Below, piece by piece: positions 7,591-15,943 of a stretch of 64,000 bases of DNA. The notes beneath the pieces are model-generated. The model was given only the letters and a program-made list of their open reading frames with translations, had not been told where the DNA came from and did no database searches. The DNA lies in assembly GCF_001682385.1 (NCBI RefSeq), contig NZ_CP016210.1, forward strand, positions 4,154,001 to 4,218,000, in the 5' to 3' direction. Position 1 is the first letter of the stretch. The number at the start of each line of letters is the position of its first letter. The position numbers and the translations under genes were made by a program. The stretch comes from Azoarcus olearius. Lineage in GTDB: Bacteria > Pseudomonadota > Gammaproteobacteria > Burkholderiales > Rhodocyclaceae.

Positions 7591-7665
7591 GTCATTTCCG
7601 GTTGCTCAAAATTTGATGTTGTCTCTTGGTAGCGACCACAAATCCGGTTGACCGCAGGGTTGGGC
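7591..7665 (-). other. Degenerate or half attC site
   Basis: 75 bp between two GTTGGGC cores. The right end (CCGGTTGACCGCAGGGTTGGGC region, 7645-7665) is a normal attC right arm, but the left arm with GCCCAAC and GTAACCGG is missing; only TCCGGTTGCTC is found instead. It serves, or once served, as the site following the 112-aa cassette gene (stop at 7702). A deletion or aberrant recombination between neighbouring sites would explain it. Confidence 0.5.
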
Positions 7666-7701
7666 GTCAATTGCACCGCAATAGAGCCAAGACTTGATGC
7701 A

Positions 7702-8040
7702 TTACTTAACCCTTGGTTTCCCGGGAACCCTGTCGTCATGACATTCTCCCCAGACTATTAGGTCTGCAGTCATGTGCAGCTTGTTTGCCATTTCGTTGAC
7801 TACCGCCGGGTTTTTTGAGTAAGGCGCCTCTGCTTCAAGGGCTCGCGCCGCGCTGTACAGTTCCTTGAAATGCTTACGCGGAATGAAGGCAGAGCCTTTC
7901 AGTAGCTTGGCAAAAAGCCGGGACGACTGATCTGCCAGTTCAAACCGCTCTTCATTTAGCTCCTTGGTGGTTTGAAGCGGGAGCAAAAGCTCGAATATAT
8001 GGCGACACATTTCTTCGCCAACTCTGTCTATATCACTCAA
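7702..8040 (-). CDS. Integron cassette protein, unknown function
   Basis: Not recognised. 112 aa, mostly alpha-helical by composition, soluble (MSDIDRVGEEMCRHIFELLL, then RHIFELLLPLQTTKELNEER). The likely start is TTG at 8040, because GAGGAG lies 8 nt upstream and no ATG is available near the cassette start. The mid-region KLLKGSAFIPRKHFKELYSA and NPAVVNEMANKLHMTADLIV give a pattern of amphipathic helices. The gene fills the cassette between the sites at 8061-8156 and 7591-7665. Confidence 0.65.
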   Translation of the reverse strand: MSDIDRVGEEMCRHIFELLLPLQTTKELNEERFELADQSSRLFAKLLKGSAFIPRKHFKELYSAARALEAEAPYSKNPAVVNEMANKLHMTADLIVWGECHDDRVPGKPRVK

Positions 8041-8060
8041 AGCAGACTCCTCTTCTTGAC

Positions 8061-8156
8061 GCCCAACGTTCGACGTAACCGGCCGGCGGAGGCCGAAGGC
8101 CAGAGCGAACCTGCAAGCGCAGCTTGCAGGCGGTCCGGTTGACGGAAGGGTTGGGC
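8061..8156 (-). other. Integron attC recombination site
   Basis: 96-bp site bounded by GCCCAAC (8061-8067) and GTTGGGC (8150-8156). Inside are complementary arms GTAACCGGCCGGCGG and GGCGGTCCGGTTGAC plus a central hairpin CTGCAAGC-GCA-GCTTGCAG. The 116-aa cassette gene ends with TGA two nucleotides from its right core. Confidence 0.85.
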
Positions 8157-8157
8157 G

Positions 8158-8508
8158 TCATACGGTGTTTGTGCTCGCGCCGAACAACCGTTGATGAGTG
8201 ACGGCGGAACACAGGATCCTGCTGCCGATTGGGATGTTTTCCTTCTTTGCCCCGGGTAGAACAATGATCAGGCGCCAGCCACCACCTGAAATAGCAGGAT
8301 CTCGCACCAGATGATGGACTGCGCTTGCCACGGCCCTGAACTTTGATATTTCCCCAGACTCATGCACGACTTCGACGAAGAATGTGTATTCCTTCCAGCC
8401 GTTCCCCGTGGGCAGCGGGAAATCTGGCGCAAGCACAACGCCGCCGTGTTCAAGCTGAAAGCGCTCCGCCACAGTTAAGAGGAGCACATCACGTTCAGTA
8501 GTGGTCAT
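8158..8508 (-). CDS. Integron cassette protein, unknown function
   Basis: Not recognised. 116 aa, soluble, starting MTTTERDVLLLTVAERFQLE at an ATG about 10 nt inside the cassette. A beta-rich middle (YTFFVEVVHESGEISKFRAV, then WRLIIVLPGAKKENIPIGSR) suggests a small alpha/beta fold. It is flanked on both sides by attC sites and its stop lies directly against the downstream site. GC is well below that of the core genome. Confidence 0.65.
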   Translation of the reverse strand: MTTTERDVLLLTVAERFQLEHGGVVLAPDFPLPTGNGWKEYTFFVEVVHESGEISKFRAVASAVHHLVRDPAISGGGWRLIIVLPGAKKENIPIGSRILCSAVTHQRLFGASTNTV

Positions 8509-8509
8509 G

Positions 8510-8677
8510 TCATGACGCCCAACGTTTGAACTCAGCGGCCGCCGAAGGCGGTCCGCTGGAGTGAATGGTTGGGCCTCGGCGCTGGCCTGCCGAGAATGGG
8601 GTGGCCGCGAGCAGCACGATGCCCGAAGCCAGCAGGGCCAGCGGCTTGACGACTACGGGGACTGGGGCGGGCTGCAT
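8510..8677 (-). CDS. Putative 55-aa membrane peptide reading through an attC
   Basis: From the ATG at 8677 the frame reads MQPAPVPVVVKPLALLASG, then IVLLAATPFSAGQRRGPT, and continues across the whole attC at 8517-8574 to a TGA at 8510-8512. The first half is one strong hydrophobic segment after a short proline-rich head, like a single-span or secreted peptide. No clear ribosome-binding site. It is the only minus-strand frame that begins with protein-like features in this cassette; coding status is uncertain. Confidence 0.3.
   Translation of the reverse strand: MQPAPVPVVVKPLALLASGIVLLAATPFSAGQRRGPTIHSSGPPSAAAEFKRWAS
8517..8574 (-). other. Integron attC recombination site (short)
   Basis: 58 bp, near the lower size limit for attC, bounded by GCCCAAC (8517-8523) and GTTGGGC (8568-8574). 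The arms CTCAGCGGCCGCC and GGCGGTCCGCTGGAG pair with one extra-helical base, leaving a minimal GAA apex. Confidence 0.8.
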
Positions 8678-8995
8678 GGTGGGCTGCACGGGCTTTCAGC
8701 GACCGCTCAAGCGAGCATAGCTCTCACATCTTGAACGGTGGAAGCAGTGAGCTTCGCGGCAAGCCGACCGTGCGCTGGCCGCCGAAGGACGGACAGCCCA
8801 CGCGAACCGTGAAAGTACCCCCGCCACACCGGAGGACCGTAGCAGGGGCACACGCCGAAAGCTGGGAGCCAACTTTAGAGCGGTGGAACGCTGGCGATGA
8901 CCCGGCTTTCGGCATTGAGCCGAACTGTGCCCCACGCAACCGGCGCGACGGAGCCAAACCAAACCGGCTACCACCTGGTACACGCCCGACCTGAG
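8575..8995. other. Cassette without a confidently identified gene
   Basis: About 420 bp between two attC sites. Minus-strand frames (8724-8957; 8696-9001) and a plus-strand frame (8731-8994, starting MNGGSSELRGKPTVRWPPKD) are open, but all are arginine/proline/serine-rich and lack recognisable motifs, as expected of chance frames in GC-rich DNA. The left end holds the putative membrane peptide at 8510-8677. ORF-poor cassettes are common in chromosomal integrons and can carry promoters or small RNAs; none is evident here. Confidence 0.5.
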
Positions 8996-9088
8996 GCCCA
9001 ACGATGAAAGTAACCGGACGCCGCGCGAGGCGGACAGAGGAAACCCAAAAGCGGCTGTTCGGCGGTCCGGTTGACTGGAAAGTTAGCT
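8996..9088 (-). other. Integron attC recombination site
   Basis: 93-bp site bounded by GCCCAAC (8996-9002) and GTTAGCT (9082-9088), with arms GTAACCGGACGCCGCGCG and GTTCGGCGGTCCGGTTGAC. Nearly identical to the sites at 7498 and 10414. It lies 40 nt beyond the stop of the 411-aa cassette gene. Confidence 0.85.
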
Positions 9089-9128
9089 GGCATGATTTTC
9101 ACAGACGAGCGGTTTGAGGCTTTCAAGG

Positions 9129-10364
9129 TCACCAGTCCATGTTTGCCGCACGATCTGACTCCATTGTTAGATGCTCTACGAGCCCCTCCATTTCTTCGAC
9201 TGACGTCATGGCATTAGCATATGTGCCGTCGCCCACAAATGTCAGGATCGATGGCAGAGAGCTGTGTACGTATAGACGAGCGGGCTCTCGGCTGCCGGAC
9301 CATAGGTGCGCAATAAATTCATCAATCTCAAGCATAGCGCGGCTTTCATCGAAATCCGGTTGTCCCGTCAAGGAATATCGATGCGCCTGACGATGCGTTA
9401 GAAGTACTGGGACTGCTCCCGCACCAGAGTGAAATCGGAATGCTTGACCACGCTTGCCAAAGGCTCCGTGTGCCATGAAGTTTCTTATCTGAGCGCGAAG
9501 ATCGAGAAGGCAGTCGTAATGTGATTTTGTTTTCGGATCGGTTACATCAAGGGCAGCTTTGAACTTTGTCTTCCAGTCAGCCTCTGCCATCCTTGCAACT
9601 TCGTCGCCAGTGTTTAACCGGCCTTGAAGTATGGCAAGGTGAATAAATGCATGTTCTGTCCAACTGAAGAACGCCTCAATCGCTGACTGAGCGATCCACG
9701 TCGCTTCTCGCATTAGTTGAGAAGATGGAAAGCTAGTTTCCCTGACGACCGTACCGTCTTCCAGCGTCGTTGTCTTGACAGTGCGTTCATTCTGTCGAAG
9801 CTCCCCTTCTGCACTTAGGGCTCGAAATCGGTCACGGAAGAACAGGTACCGGTCAAATAGAGCATCACTGTTGTTCACAACATTGAGCATAGATCCAGCG
9901 GCCGCTTGCTCAGCACGCCACTGGAAGTACGCTTCTGCCGCGGTTACCCCCTTCTTAATAAGGTGCGCGACTTCGCTTGCATCGGCCTCTGCCTCGGAGC
10001 TTGGTGTAGAGCTAATTCGGGCGCTTGGTTCTAACGTTGGCGCGAATATTCCTAGTCCGAACTTTCGGTGTTCGATCAAATATAGCCTTCCGCGATACCT
10101 CACCGGTATTGACCATGCGACCTTTTCCCATTGCCCCAAGTGTGGGAAGCCAAGAAGGTCGACGAAGAGAAAGTAGACCAAGTAATAGGGCGGAAGGTTA
10201 CGACCTGCATTCGTTCGCGAAGACAGGATGAAGCCTCGTTTCTCGGCTTCGGACCTGGGCGAACCGGCTGGTTCGAGTTCCCCGAGTGCTTCTAGCGCAG
10301 AATCGCGGATTGCTTCCATCTCTGGCGGCAGAGAATTCACTACGGATTCATTGGAATTCGTCAT
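9129..10364 (-). CDS. Cassette-encoded 411-aa protein with HEPN-like RxxxxH motif
   Basis: Unusually large for a cassette gene. 411 aa, soluble, no signal peptide. The N-terminal third has a hydrophobic PPYYLVYFLFVDLLGFPHLG and WSIPVRYRGRLYLIEHRKFG, which look like a structured domain, then a charged linker (SSTPSSEAEADASEVAHLIK). The C-terminal half is helical and contains LRAQIRNFMAHGAF, i.e. R294-NFMA-H299, the Rx4-6H catalytic signature of HEPN ribonucleases. HEPN proteins often act as toxin or defence effectors; a role in phage defence is an inference. Markedly AT-richer than core genes. It sits between attC sites at 8996 and 10414 as the second cassette from attI. Confidence 0.72.
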   Translation of the reverse strand: MTNSNESVVNSLPPEMEAIRDSALEALGELEPAGSPRSEAEKRGFILSSRTNAGRNLPPYYLVYFLFVDLLGFPHLGQWEKVAWSIPVRYRGRLYLIEHRKFGLGIFAPTLEPSARISSTPSSEAEADASEVAHLIKKGVTAAEAYFQWRAEQAAAGSMLNVVNNSDALFDRYLFFRDRFRALSAEGELRQNERTVKTTTLEDGTVVRETSFPSSQLMREATWIAQSAIEAFFSWTEHAFIHLAILQGRLNTGDEVARMAEADWKTKFKAALDVTDPKTKSHYDCLLDLRAQIRNFMAHGAFGKRGQAFRFHSGAGAVPVLLTHRQAHRYSLTGQPDFDESRAMLEIDEFIAHLWSGSREPARLYVHSSLPSILTFVGDGTYANAMTSVEEMEGLVEHLTMESDRAANMDW

Positions 10365-10413
10365 CTGTTGAAGCTCGTGCGATAACCACTCGTGGGGGCG
10401 GGCGCTGTATGAC

Positions 10414-10506
10414 AGCTAACGGTGAAAGTAACCGGACGCCGCGCGAGGCGGCTTGAGGCAGCCTAAAGGCGGGTGTTCGGCGGTCCGGTTGACTGGAGAG
10501 TTAGGG
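10414..10506 (-). other. Integron attC recombination site of the first cassette
   Basis: 93-bp site bounded by AGCTAAC (10414-10420) and GTTAGGG (10500-10506), with the same arms as the sites at 8996 and 7498. The TAA stop of the first cassette gene (10501-10503) is part of the right core, so gene and attC overlap. Confidence 0.85.
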
Positions 10507-10875
10507 TGCATCTATGTGCTCCATACGCTCCACGGTTAACCCGGTGCAGGCGTTTAGTTGAGCCTCAATTAGTGCACTCAAGTCAATGTCAGCACCATCT
10601 TCTGTGACATTGGCGCGTGTTTGGATGAGCAATTGAAAACTGTCGTCTTTTACTTCGCGAACATCGTCCTCCGGACGAGGTGGCGCAAGTAGGGCAAGTT
10701 CTAAGCCGAGCGCAAATGCACGGTACGCTGGAAATTCTTCGTATTTCCCCTCGTCGTCCGGGGAGAAACTGACACCGAGAGCCTCTTCCAAGGCTGCGAC
10801 AGTAGCTTCAAATGCCAGTGTCGGGCGTATGTTTATGCACCCCCGAAAATACGTACCGCGTTGGTAGCGTCGCAT
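10501..10875 (-). CDS. First-position integron cassette protein, unknown function
   Basis: Not recognised. About 124 aa from the ATG at 10875 (MRRYQRGTYFRGCINIRPTL); an in-frame GTG at 10881 lies inside the recombination core and is less likely. Acidic, soluble (GVSFSPDDEGKYEEFPAYRA; RPEDDVREVKDDSFQLLIQT). The start is only about 10 nt inside the cassette and the stop is embedded in its attC. Being closest to attI it would receive the strongest transcription from the cassette promoter. The acidic, compact character is reminiscent of immunity-type proteins, but there is no direct evidence. Confidence 0.65.
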   Translation of the reverse strand: MRRYQRGTYFRGCINIRPTLAFEATVAALEEALGVSFSPDDEGKYEEFPAYRAFALGLELALLAPPRPEDDVREVKDDSFQLLIQTRANVTEDGADIDLSALIEAQLNACTGLTVERMEHIDAP

Positions 10876-10880
10876 ATGCA

Positions 10881-11032
10881 CCCTAACGTGTTGTAGACGT
10901 CAACATCTGACGTGTATTCCAGAAGGCTGTCGCATAAACCGGTGGCCGCTTTCTAATTTTCCTGTTTGAAATCATTGGATTCACCGCTTATGCTATATGC
11001 ATTATCAGTAGCCATAGGCGGTCAAACACGTC
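10881..11032. other. attI region and intI leader
   Basis: The first cassette joins at CCCTAAC (10881-10887), read as GTTAGGG on the minus strand. To its right, up to the intI ATG, is about 145 bp with no gene. It includes the repeated GACGTCAAC/TGACGTG motif at 10897-10913, a candidate integrase-binding site, and should contain attI plus the intI promoter. I cannot define the promoter boxes or a LexA box with confidence. Confidence 0.6.
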
Positions 11033-12016
11033 ATGCCCACGGAGAACACGCCGGCGCAACCGCCGCGACTGCTGGACCAGGTTCGCGCGGCCGTTCGTTA
11101 CAAGCACTACAGCATAAGAACGGAGCAGGCTTATGTCTATTGGGTTCGGCTCTTCATCCGTCAGCAGGGCTTACGCCATCCGCGCGACATGGGGGCGGTG
11201 GAGGTCGAGGCCTTCCTGAACTGGCTGGCCAGCGAGCGCTCGGTCGCGCCGTCCACACACAATCAGGCCTTGTCTGCCCTGCTCTTTCTCTACACGGAGG
11301 TTCTCGACATCGATTTGCCGTGGATGCAGGAGATCGGCTGACCGAAAAAGCGCGAACGGGTGCCGGTGGTGTTGTCACGCGCCGAGGTCGCGCGTCTGCT
11401 GGAGGCGATGGCGGGCGGCGAGGGCGATGTGGCGCGCTTGCTCTACGGCACCGGGATGCGCTTGATGGAGGGGCTCCGGTTGCGGGTCAAGGATGTCGAT
11501 TTCGACCGTAACGAGATCACGGTGCACGAAGGCAAGGGCGGCAAGGACCGCCGCGTGATGCTGCCCTCGGCGCTGCGCGCTGTACTGCGTCGCCACCTGC
11601 AAGCGGCGCGCAAGGTGTGGGAGGCCGACCGGGAGGCGGAGGTGCCTGGGGTTTGGATGCCGGACGCACTTGCCCGCAAGTATCCGCGCGCGGCGCTGTC
11701 GTGGCCGTGGTTCTGGCTATGGCCGGCCGACCATCTGGCAGTGGACCCGGTATCTGGCATGCGGCGGCGGCACCACCTTTATGAGCGGCGCCTGCAGCGT
11801 GCCATCAAGCGCGCGGTCGAAACGACCGGGCTGCACAAGCCCGTGAGCGTCCACACGCTGCGCCATTCGTTCGCCACCCACCTGCTCGAAGGCGGCTACG
11901 ACATCCGCACCGTGCAGGAACTGCTCGGCCACGCGGACGTGTCGACCACGATGATTTACACCCACGTGCTCAACAAGGGCGGCCGCGGGGTGGTGTCGCC
12001 CATCGACCGCCTTTGA
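11033..12016 (+). pseudogene. intI: Integron integrase, interrupted by an in-frame TGA
   Basis: Tyrosine recombinase of the integron class, 327 codons, divergent from the cassettes as expected. A single TGA (11339-11341) replaces what should be the R of the conserved R-P-K linker (G*PKKRERVPVVLS), consistent with one CGA-to-TGA change; the frame is open on both sides. Counting through it, the catalytic residues R143, H274, R277, H300 and Y309 are all present, three positions before those of IntI1. The IntI-specific insertion is seen around SGMRRRHHLYERRLQRAIKR. Without readthrough only the N-terminal 102 aa are made; an internal restart at GTG 11360 would give a catalytic domain without the core-binding part. 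Confidence 0.88.
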
Positions 12017-12022
12017 GCCGCC

Positions 12023-15000
12023 TTACAGCAGCGGCGCCAGCCAGCGCGCCGCTGCTTCTTCGGTGAGGCCGGTGCGCTGCGCCCAGTCGGTGAGCTGGTC
12101 CCGGCCGATCTTGCTGATGGCGAAGTAGTGGCTTTCCGGGTGGGCGAAGTAGAAACCGCTCACCGATGCAGCCGGGGTCATCGCCATCGATTCGGTGAGC
12201 CCCATGCCGGCATTGGTGGGCGCGTCCAGCAGTTGGAACAGCGCCGCCTTCACGGTGTGGTCCGGGCAGGCCGGGTAGCCGGGCGCGGGGCGGATGCCCT
12301 TGTACTGCTCCTTGATCAGCGCGGCATTATCCAGTTGCTCATCGGCGGCATAGCCCCAGTATTCCTTGCGCACGCGCTCGTGCAGCCATTCGGCGGTGGC
12401 TTCGGCGAGGCGGTCGGCCAGGCTCTTGAGCATGATGGCGCGGTAGTCGTCGTGGGCGGCTTCGAACTCGGCGAGCTTGTGTTCGATGCCGAGGCCGGCG
12501 GTGACGGCGAAGGCGCCGCACCAGTCGCGCACACCGCTGGCCTTGGGGGCGACGAAGTCGGCCAGGCACCAGTGCGGCTTGCCGGCCGGGCGCTCGTGCT
12601 GCTGGCGCAGGCCATGCCAGGTCATCATCGGTTCGTCGCGGGACTCGTCGGCGTAAAACGCGATGTCGTCGCCCACGCTGTTGGCGGGGAAGAGGCCGAA
12701 CACCGCCTTGGCCTGCACCCACTCGCCGGCAATCAGGTCTTCCAGCATGGCCTGCGCGTCGTTGAACACGTTGCGCGCGGTTTCGCCGACGACTTCGTCA
12801 TCGAGAATCTTCGGGAAGCTGCCGGCCAGATCCCAGGTCTGGAAGAAGGGGCCCCAGTCGATGTAGTCGCGCAGCTCGTCCAGATCGACGTCGAGCGCCA
12901 TCACGCCCAGGGTGTTGGGCTCGACCGGTTCGTAGCCTTCCACCGACAGCGGGTTGTAGGCATTGGCGCGCGCGGCTTCCAGGCTGACGAGTTGCACGCC
13001 CTTCTTGTTGGCGTGCTGGGCGCGGATCTTGTCGTAGTCGGCGGCGAGTTGGGCCTTGAAGTCCCCGGCGCCGCCTTCGGACAGCAGCGCGGTCACCACG
13101 CCGACCGCGCGCGAAGCGTCCGGCACATACACCACCGGCTGCTGGTAGTGCGGGGCGATCTTGATCGCGGTATGAGCGCGGCTGGTGGTGGCGCCGCCGA
13201 TGAGCAGCGGCACGTCGAAGCCCTGGCGCTGCATCTCGGCAGCGACGTGGCTCATCTCTTCCAGCGAGGGGGTGATGAGGCCCGACAGGCCGATGGCCTG
13301 GGCGCCGTGCTCGCGCGCGGCGTTGAGGATCTTGTCGGTGGGCACCATCACGCCGAGGTCGATCACCTCGTAGCCATTACAGCCCAGCACCACGCCGACG
13401 ATGTTCTTGCCGATATCGTGCACGTCGCCCTTTACGGTGGCGATGACGATGCGGCCCTTGCTGGTGGCGCCGGTGCGCGCCTTTTCCGCCTCGATGTAGG
13501 GGATGAGGTGGGCCACCGCCTGCTTCATCACGCGGGCGGACTTCACCACCTGGGGCAGGAACATCTTGCCCGCGCCGAAGAGGTCGCCGACCACGTCCAT
13601 GCCCGCCATCAGCGGGCCTTCGATGACCGCCAGCGGCGGCTTGCCTTCGGACTCCAGGCGCGCGCGCACTTCCTCGGTGTCGGCAACGACGAATTCGGTG
13701 ATGCCCTTCACCAGCGCGTGCTTCAGGCGCTCTTCCACGCTCCATTCGCGCCAGGCGAGGTCGGGGCCGGTGTCCTTGGACTTGCCTTCCTTCACCGTCT
13801 GGGCCAGTTCCACCAGCGCTTCGCCCGGATTTTGGCCAGATGCCGCCTTGCGGTTAAGGACAACGTCTTCCACCTTCTCCCGCAGCACCGGGTCGAGGTC
13901 GTCATACACCCCCAGCATGCCGGCGTTGACGATGCCCATGGTCAGCCCGGCCTTGATAGCGTGGTACAGGAAGACGGTGTGGATGGCTTCGCGCACCGGC
14001 TCGTTGCCGCGGAAGCTGAAGCTGACGTTGGAAACCCCGCCCGAGGTCTTGGCATGGGGCAGGTTGGCCTTGATCCAGGCCACGCTCTGGATGAAATCGA
14101 CCGCGTAGTTGTCGTGCTCTTCAATGCCGGTGGCGATGGCGAAGATGTTGGGGTCGAAGATGATGTCTTCGGGCGGGAAGCCGATGCCGACCAGCAGCTC
14201 GTAGGCGCGGGCGCAGATCTCGATCTTGCGCGCATAGGTGTCGGCCTGGCCCTTCTCGTCGAAGGCCATCACGATCACCGCGGCGCCGTAACGGCGGGCC
14301 AGCCGCGCCTGACGCAGGAAGCTCTCTTCGCCTTCCTTCATCGAAATCGAATTGACGATGCCCTTGCCCTGGATGCATTTCAGGCCGGCCTCGATCACCT
14401 CCCACTTGGAAGAGTCGATCATGATGGGCACGCGCGAGATGTCCGGCTCGGAGGCGATGAGCTTGAGGAAGCGCTCCATCGCCGCCACCGAATCCAGCAT
14501 GGCCTCGTCCATGTTGATGTCGATGACCTGGGCGCCGTTCTCCACCTGCTGGCGGGCCACCGCCAGCGCGTCGTCGAAGCGGCCTTCGAGGATCATGCGG
14601 GCGAAGGCCTTGGAGCCGGTGACGTTGGTGCGCTCGCCGACGTTCACGAACAGGCTGTCGGCGCCCACGTTGAAGGGTTCCAGCCCGGACAGGCGCAGCT
14701 TCTTCTCGATTTCCGGCACCCGGCGCGGCGGCACGCTCGCCACCGCCTGCGCGATCGCGGCGATGTGGGCCGGGGTGGTGCCGCAACAGCCGCCAAGGAT
14801 GTTCACCAGGCCGGACTGCGCCCATTCCACGACGGCGTCCGCCAGTTGCTCCGGCGTTTCGTCGTAGCCGGTGGGCGCCAGCGGATTGGGCAGGCCGGCA
14901 TTGGGGTGGGCGGAAACGAAGGTGTCGCAGACGTTGGAGAGTTCGTCGACGTAGGCGCGCAGCTCCTTGGCGCCGAGCGCGCAGTTGAGGCCGAAGGAGA

Positions 15001-15724
15001 TCGGCCGCGCGTGCGCCAGCGAGTTCCAGAAGGCTTCGGCGGTCTGCCCCGAGAGCGTGCGGCCGGAAGCGTCGGTGATGGTGCCGGAGATCATCACCGG
15101 CAGGCGGCGATCAAGGTCGTCGAACAGCTTCTCCACCGCGAACACCGCGGCCTTGGCGTTGAGCGTGTCGAAGATGGTTTCGATCAGCAGCAGGTCGGCG
15201 CCGCCTTCCATCAGACCCTTGGCGGATTCGTAGTAGTCCTCCACCAGCGCATCGAATTCGATGTTGCGGTAGCCGGGGTCGTTCACATCCGGGCTGATCG
15301 ACAGCGTGCGCGAAGTCGGGCCCAGCACGCCGGCGCAGTAGCGCGGCTTGGCCGGGTTCCGGGCGGTGAACTCGTCGCACAGCTCTCGCACCAGCCGGGC
15401 GCTGGCGACGTTGAGTTCGTAGGCGATGTCGGCCATGCCGTATTCGGCCTGCGACACCCGGGTGGCGTTGAAGGAACAGGTCTCGATGATGTCGGCGCCG
15501 GCATCGAGATATGCACGATGGATCTCGCCGACCACGTCCGGGCGCGTCAGCACCAGCAGGTCGTTGTTGCCCTTGAGGTCCTTCGGATGTTCGAGGAAGC
15601 GCGTGCCGCGGTAGTCCGCCTCGCCCAGCTTGTACTGCTGGATCATCGTGCCCATCGCGCCGTCCAGGATGAGGATGCGCTGGGCGAGTTGCTGGCGGAG
15701 TTCTTCGGAGCGGTCGGCTTGCAT
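12023..15724 (-). CDS. metH: Cobalamin-dependent methionine synthase
   Basis: 1233 aa, full length for MetH (E. coli 1227). Order of domains: homocysteine-binding barrel with zinc cysteines in [12 protein letters not shown] (about residue 313), pterin/methyl-folate barrel ([15 protein letters not shown], then INMDEAML), cobalamin-binding domain with [11 protein letters not shown] (His about 768) and [14 protein letters not shown], then the AdoMet-binding reactivation domain ([12 protein letters not shown]). Transfers the methyl group of 5-methyl-THF to homocysteine in the cytosol. It is single-gene, ends six bases from the integrase remnant, and carries an SAH riboswitch in its leader. Confidence 0.97.
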   Translation of the reverse strand: MQADRSEELRQQLAQRILILDGAMGTMIQQYKLGEADYRGTRFLEHPKDLKGNNDLLVLTRPDVVGEIHRAYLDAGADIIETCSFNATRVSQAEYGMADIAYELNVASARLVRELCDEFTARNPAKPRYCAGVLGPTSRTLSISPDVNDPGYRNIEFDALVEDYYESAKGLMEGGADLLLIETIFDTLNAKAAVFAVEKLFDDLDRRLPVMISGTITDASGRTLSGQTAEAFWNSLAHARPISFGLNCALGAKELRAYVDELSNVCDTFVSAHPNAGLPNPLAPTGYDETPEQLADAVVEWAQSGLVNILGGCCGTTPAHIAAIAQAVASVPPRRVPEIEKKLRLSGLEPFNVGADSLFVNVGERTNVTGSKAFARMILEGRFDDALAVARQQVENGAQVIDINMDEAMLDSVAAMERFLKLIASEPDISRVPIMIDSSKWEVIEAGLKCIQGKGIVNSISMKEGEESFLRQARLARRYGAAVIVMAFDEKGQADTYARKIEICARAYELLVGIGFPPEDIIFDPNIFAIATGIEEHDNYAVDFIQSVAWIKANLPHAKTSGGVSNVSFSFRGNEPVREAIHTVFLYHAIKAGLTMGIVNAGMLGVYDDLDPVLREKVEDVVLNRKAASGQNPGEALVELAQTVKEGKSKDTGPDLAWREWSVEERLKHALVKGITEFVVADTEEVRARLESEGKPPLAVIEGPLMAGMDVVGDLFGAGKMFLPQVVKSARVMKQAVAHLIPYIEAEKARTGATSKGRIVIATVKGDVHDIGKNIVGVVLGCNGYEVIDLGVMVPTDKILNAAREHGAQAIGLSGLITPSLEEMSHVAAEMQRQGFDVPLLIGGATTSRAHTAIKIAPHYQQPVVYVPDASRAVGVVTALLSEGGAGDFKAQLAADYDKIRAQHANKKGVQLVSLEAARANAYNPLSVEGYEPVEPNTLGVMALDVDLDELRDYIDWGPFFQTWDLAGSFPKILDDEVVGETARNVFNDAQAMLEDLIAGEWVQAKAVFGLFPANSVGDDIAFYADESRDEPMMTWHGLRQQHERPAGKPHWCLADFVAPKASGVRDWCGAFAVTAGLGIEHKLAEFEAAHDDYRAIMLKSLADRLAEATAEWLHERVRKEYWGYAADEQLDNAALIKEQYKGIRPAPGYPACPDHTVKAALFQLLDAPTNAGMGLTESMAMTPAASVSGFYFAHPESHYFAISKIGRDQLTDWAQRTGLTEEAAARWLAPLL

Positions 15725-15813
15725 GGTTCTACCTCGTGTGTCCGGCGTGGCGGGCTAAGCACAGCGGGTAGGCGACGCAAAAGCAAACGGCGCGGCAAAC
15801 CCGGCTGGTGGTT

Positions 15814-15884
15814 TGCGAGCGCCGTTGTTCGGTTGCCGAGCCTGGCCCGGCGTGATTTCGGGTCGCAGCGCTCCTCGGCAGGCT
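15814..15884 (-). promoter_or_regulatory. SAH riboswitch in the metH leader
   Basis: The minus strand has the conserved S-adenosylhomocysteine aptamer elements in order: GCCGAGGAGCGCTGCGACC, then GCCAGGCTCGGC pairing back to the first GCCGAG, then AACGGCGCTC whose GGCGCTC can form the pseudoknot with GAGCGCT. SAH riboswitches switch on SAH recycling and metH genes when SAH builds up. Just downstream an inverted repeat (GCAAACC/GGGTTTGC flanked by AACGGCG/CGCCGTT) can compete with the aptamer's last helix and is a candidate expression platform. About 90 nt before the metH ATG. Confidence 0.88.
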
Positions 15885-15943
15885 GCGGATTTTACGGCGG
15901 CACGGGCAGGGGTGTCGAGCCTCGGGCGCCTACGGCGATGGGC

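Noticed and set aside
8731-8994. Plus-strand 87-codon frame in a cassette
   Set aside because: Opposite to the cassette direction, Pro/Arg/Gly-rich, no ribosome-binding site or motif.
6866-10506. CRISPR array
   Set aside because: The repeated elements here are quasi-palindromic, of unequal length (58-96 bp) and separated by genes of varied size; they are attC sites, not CRISPR repeats.
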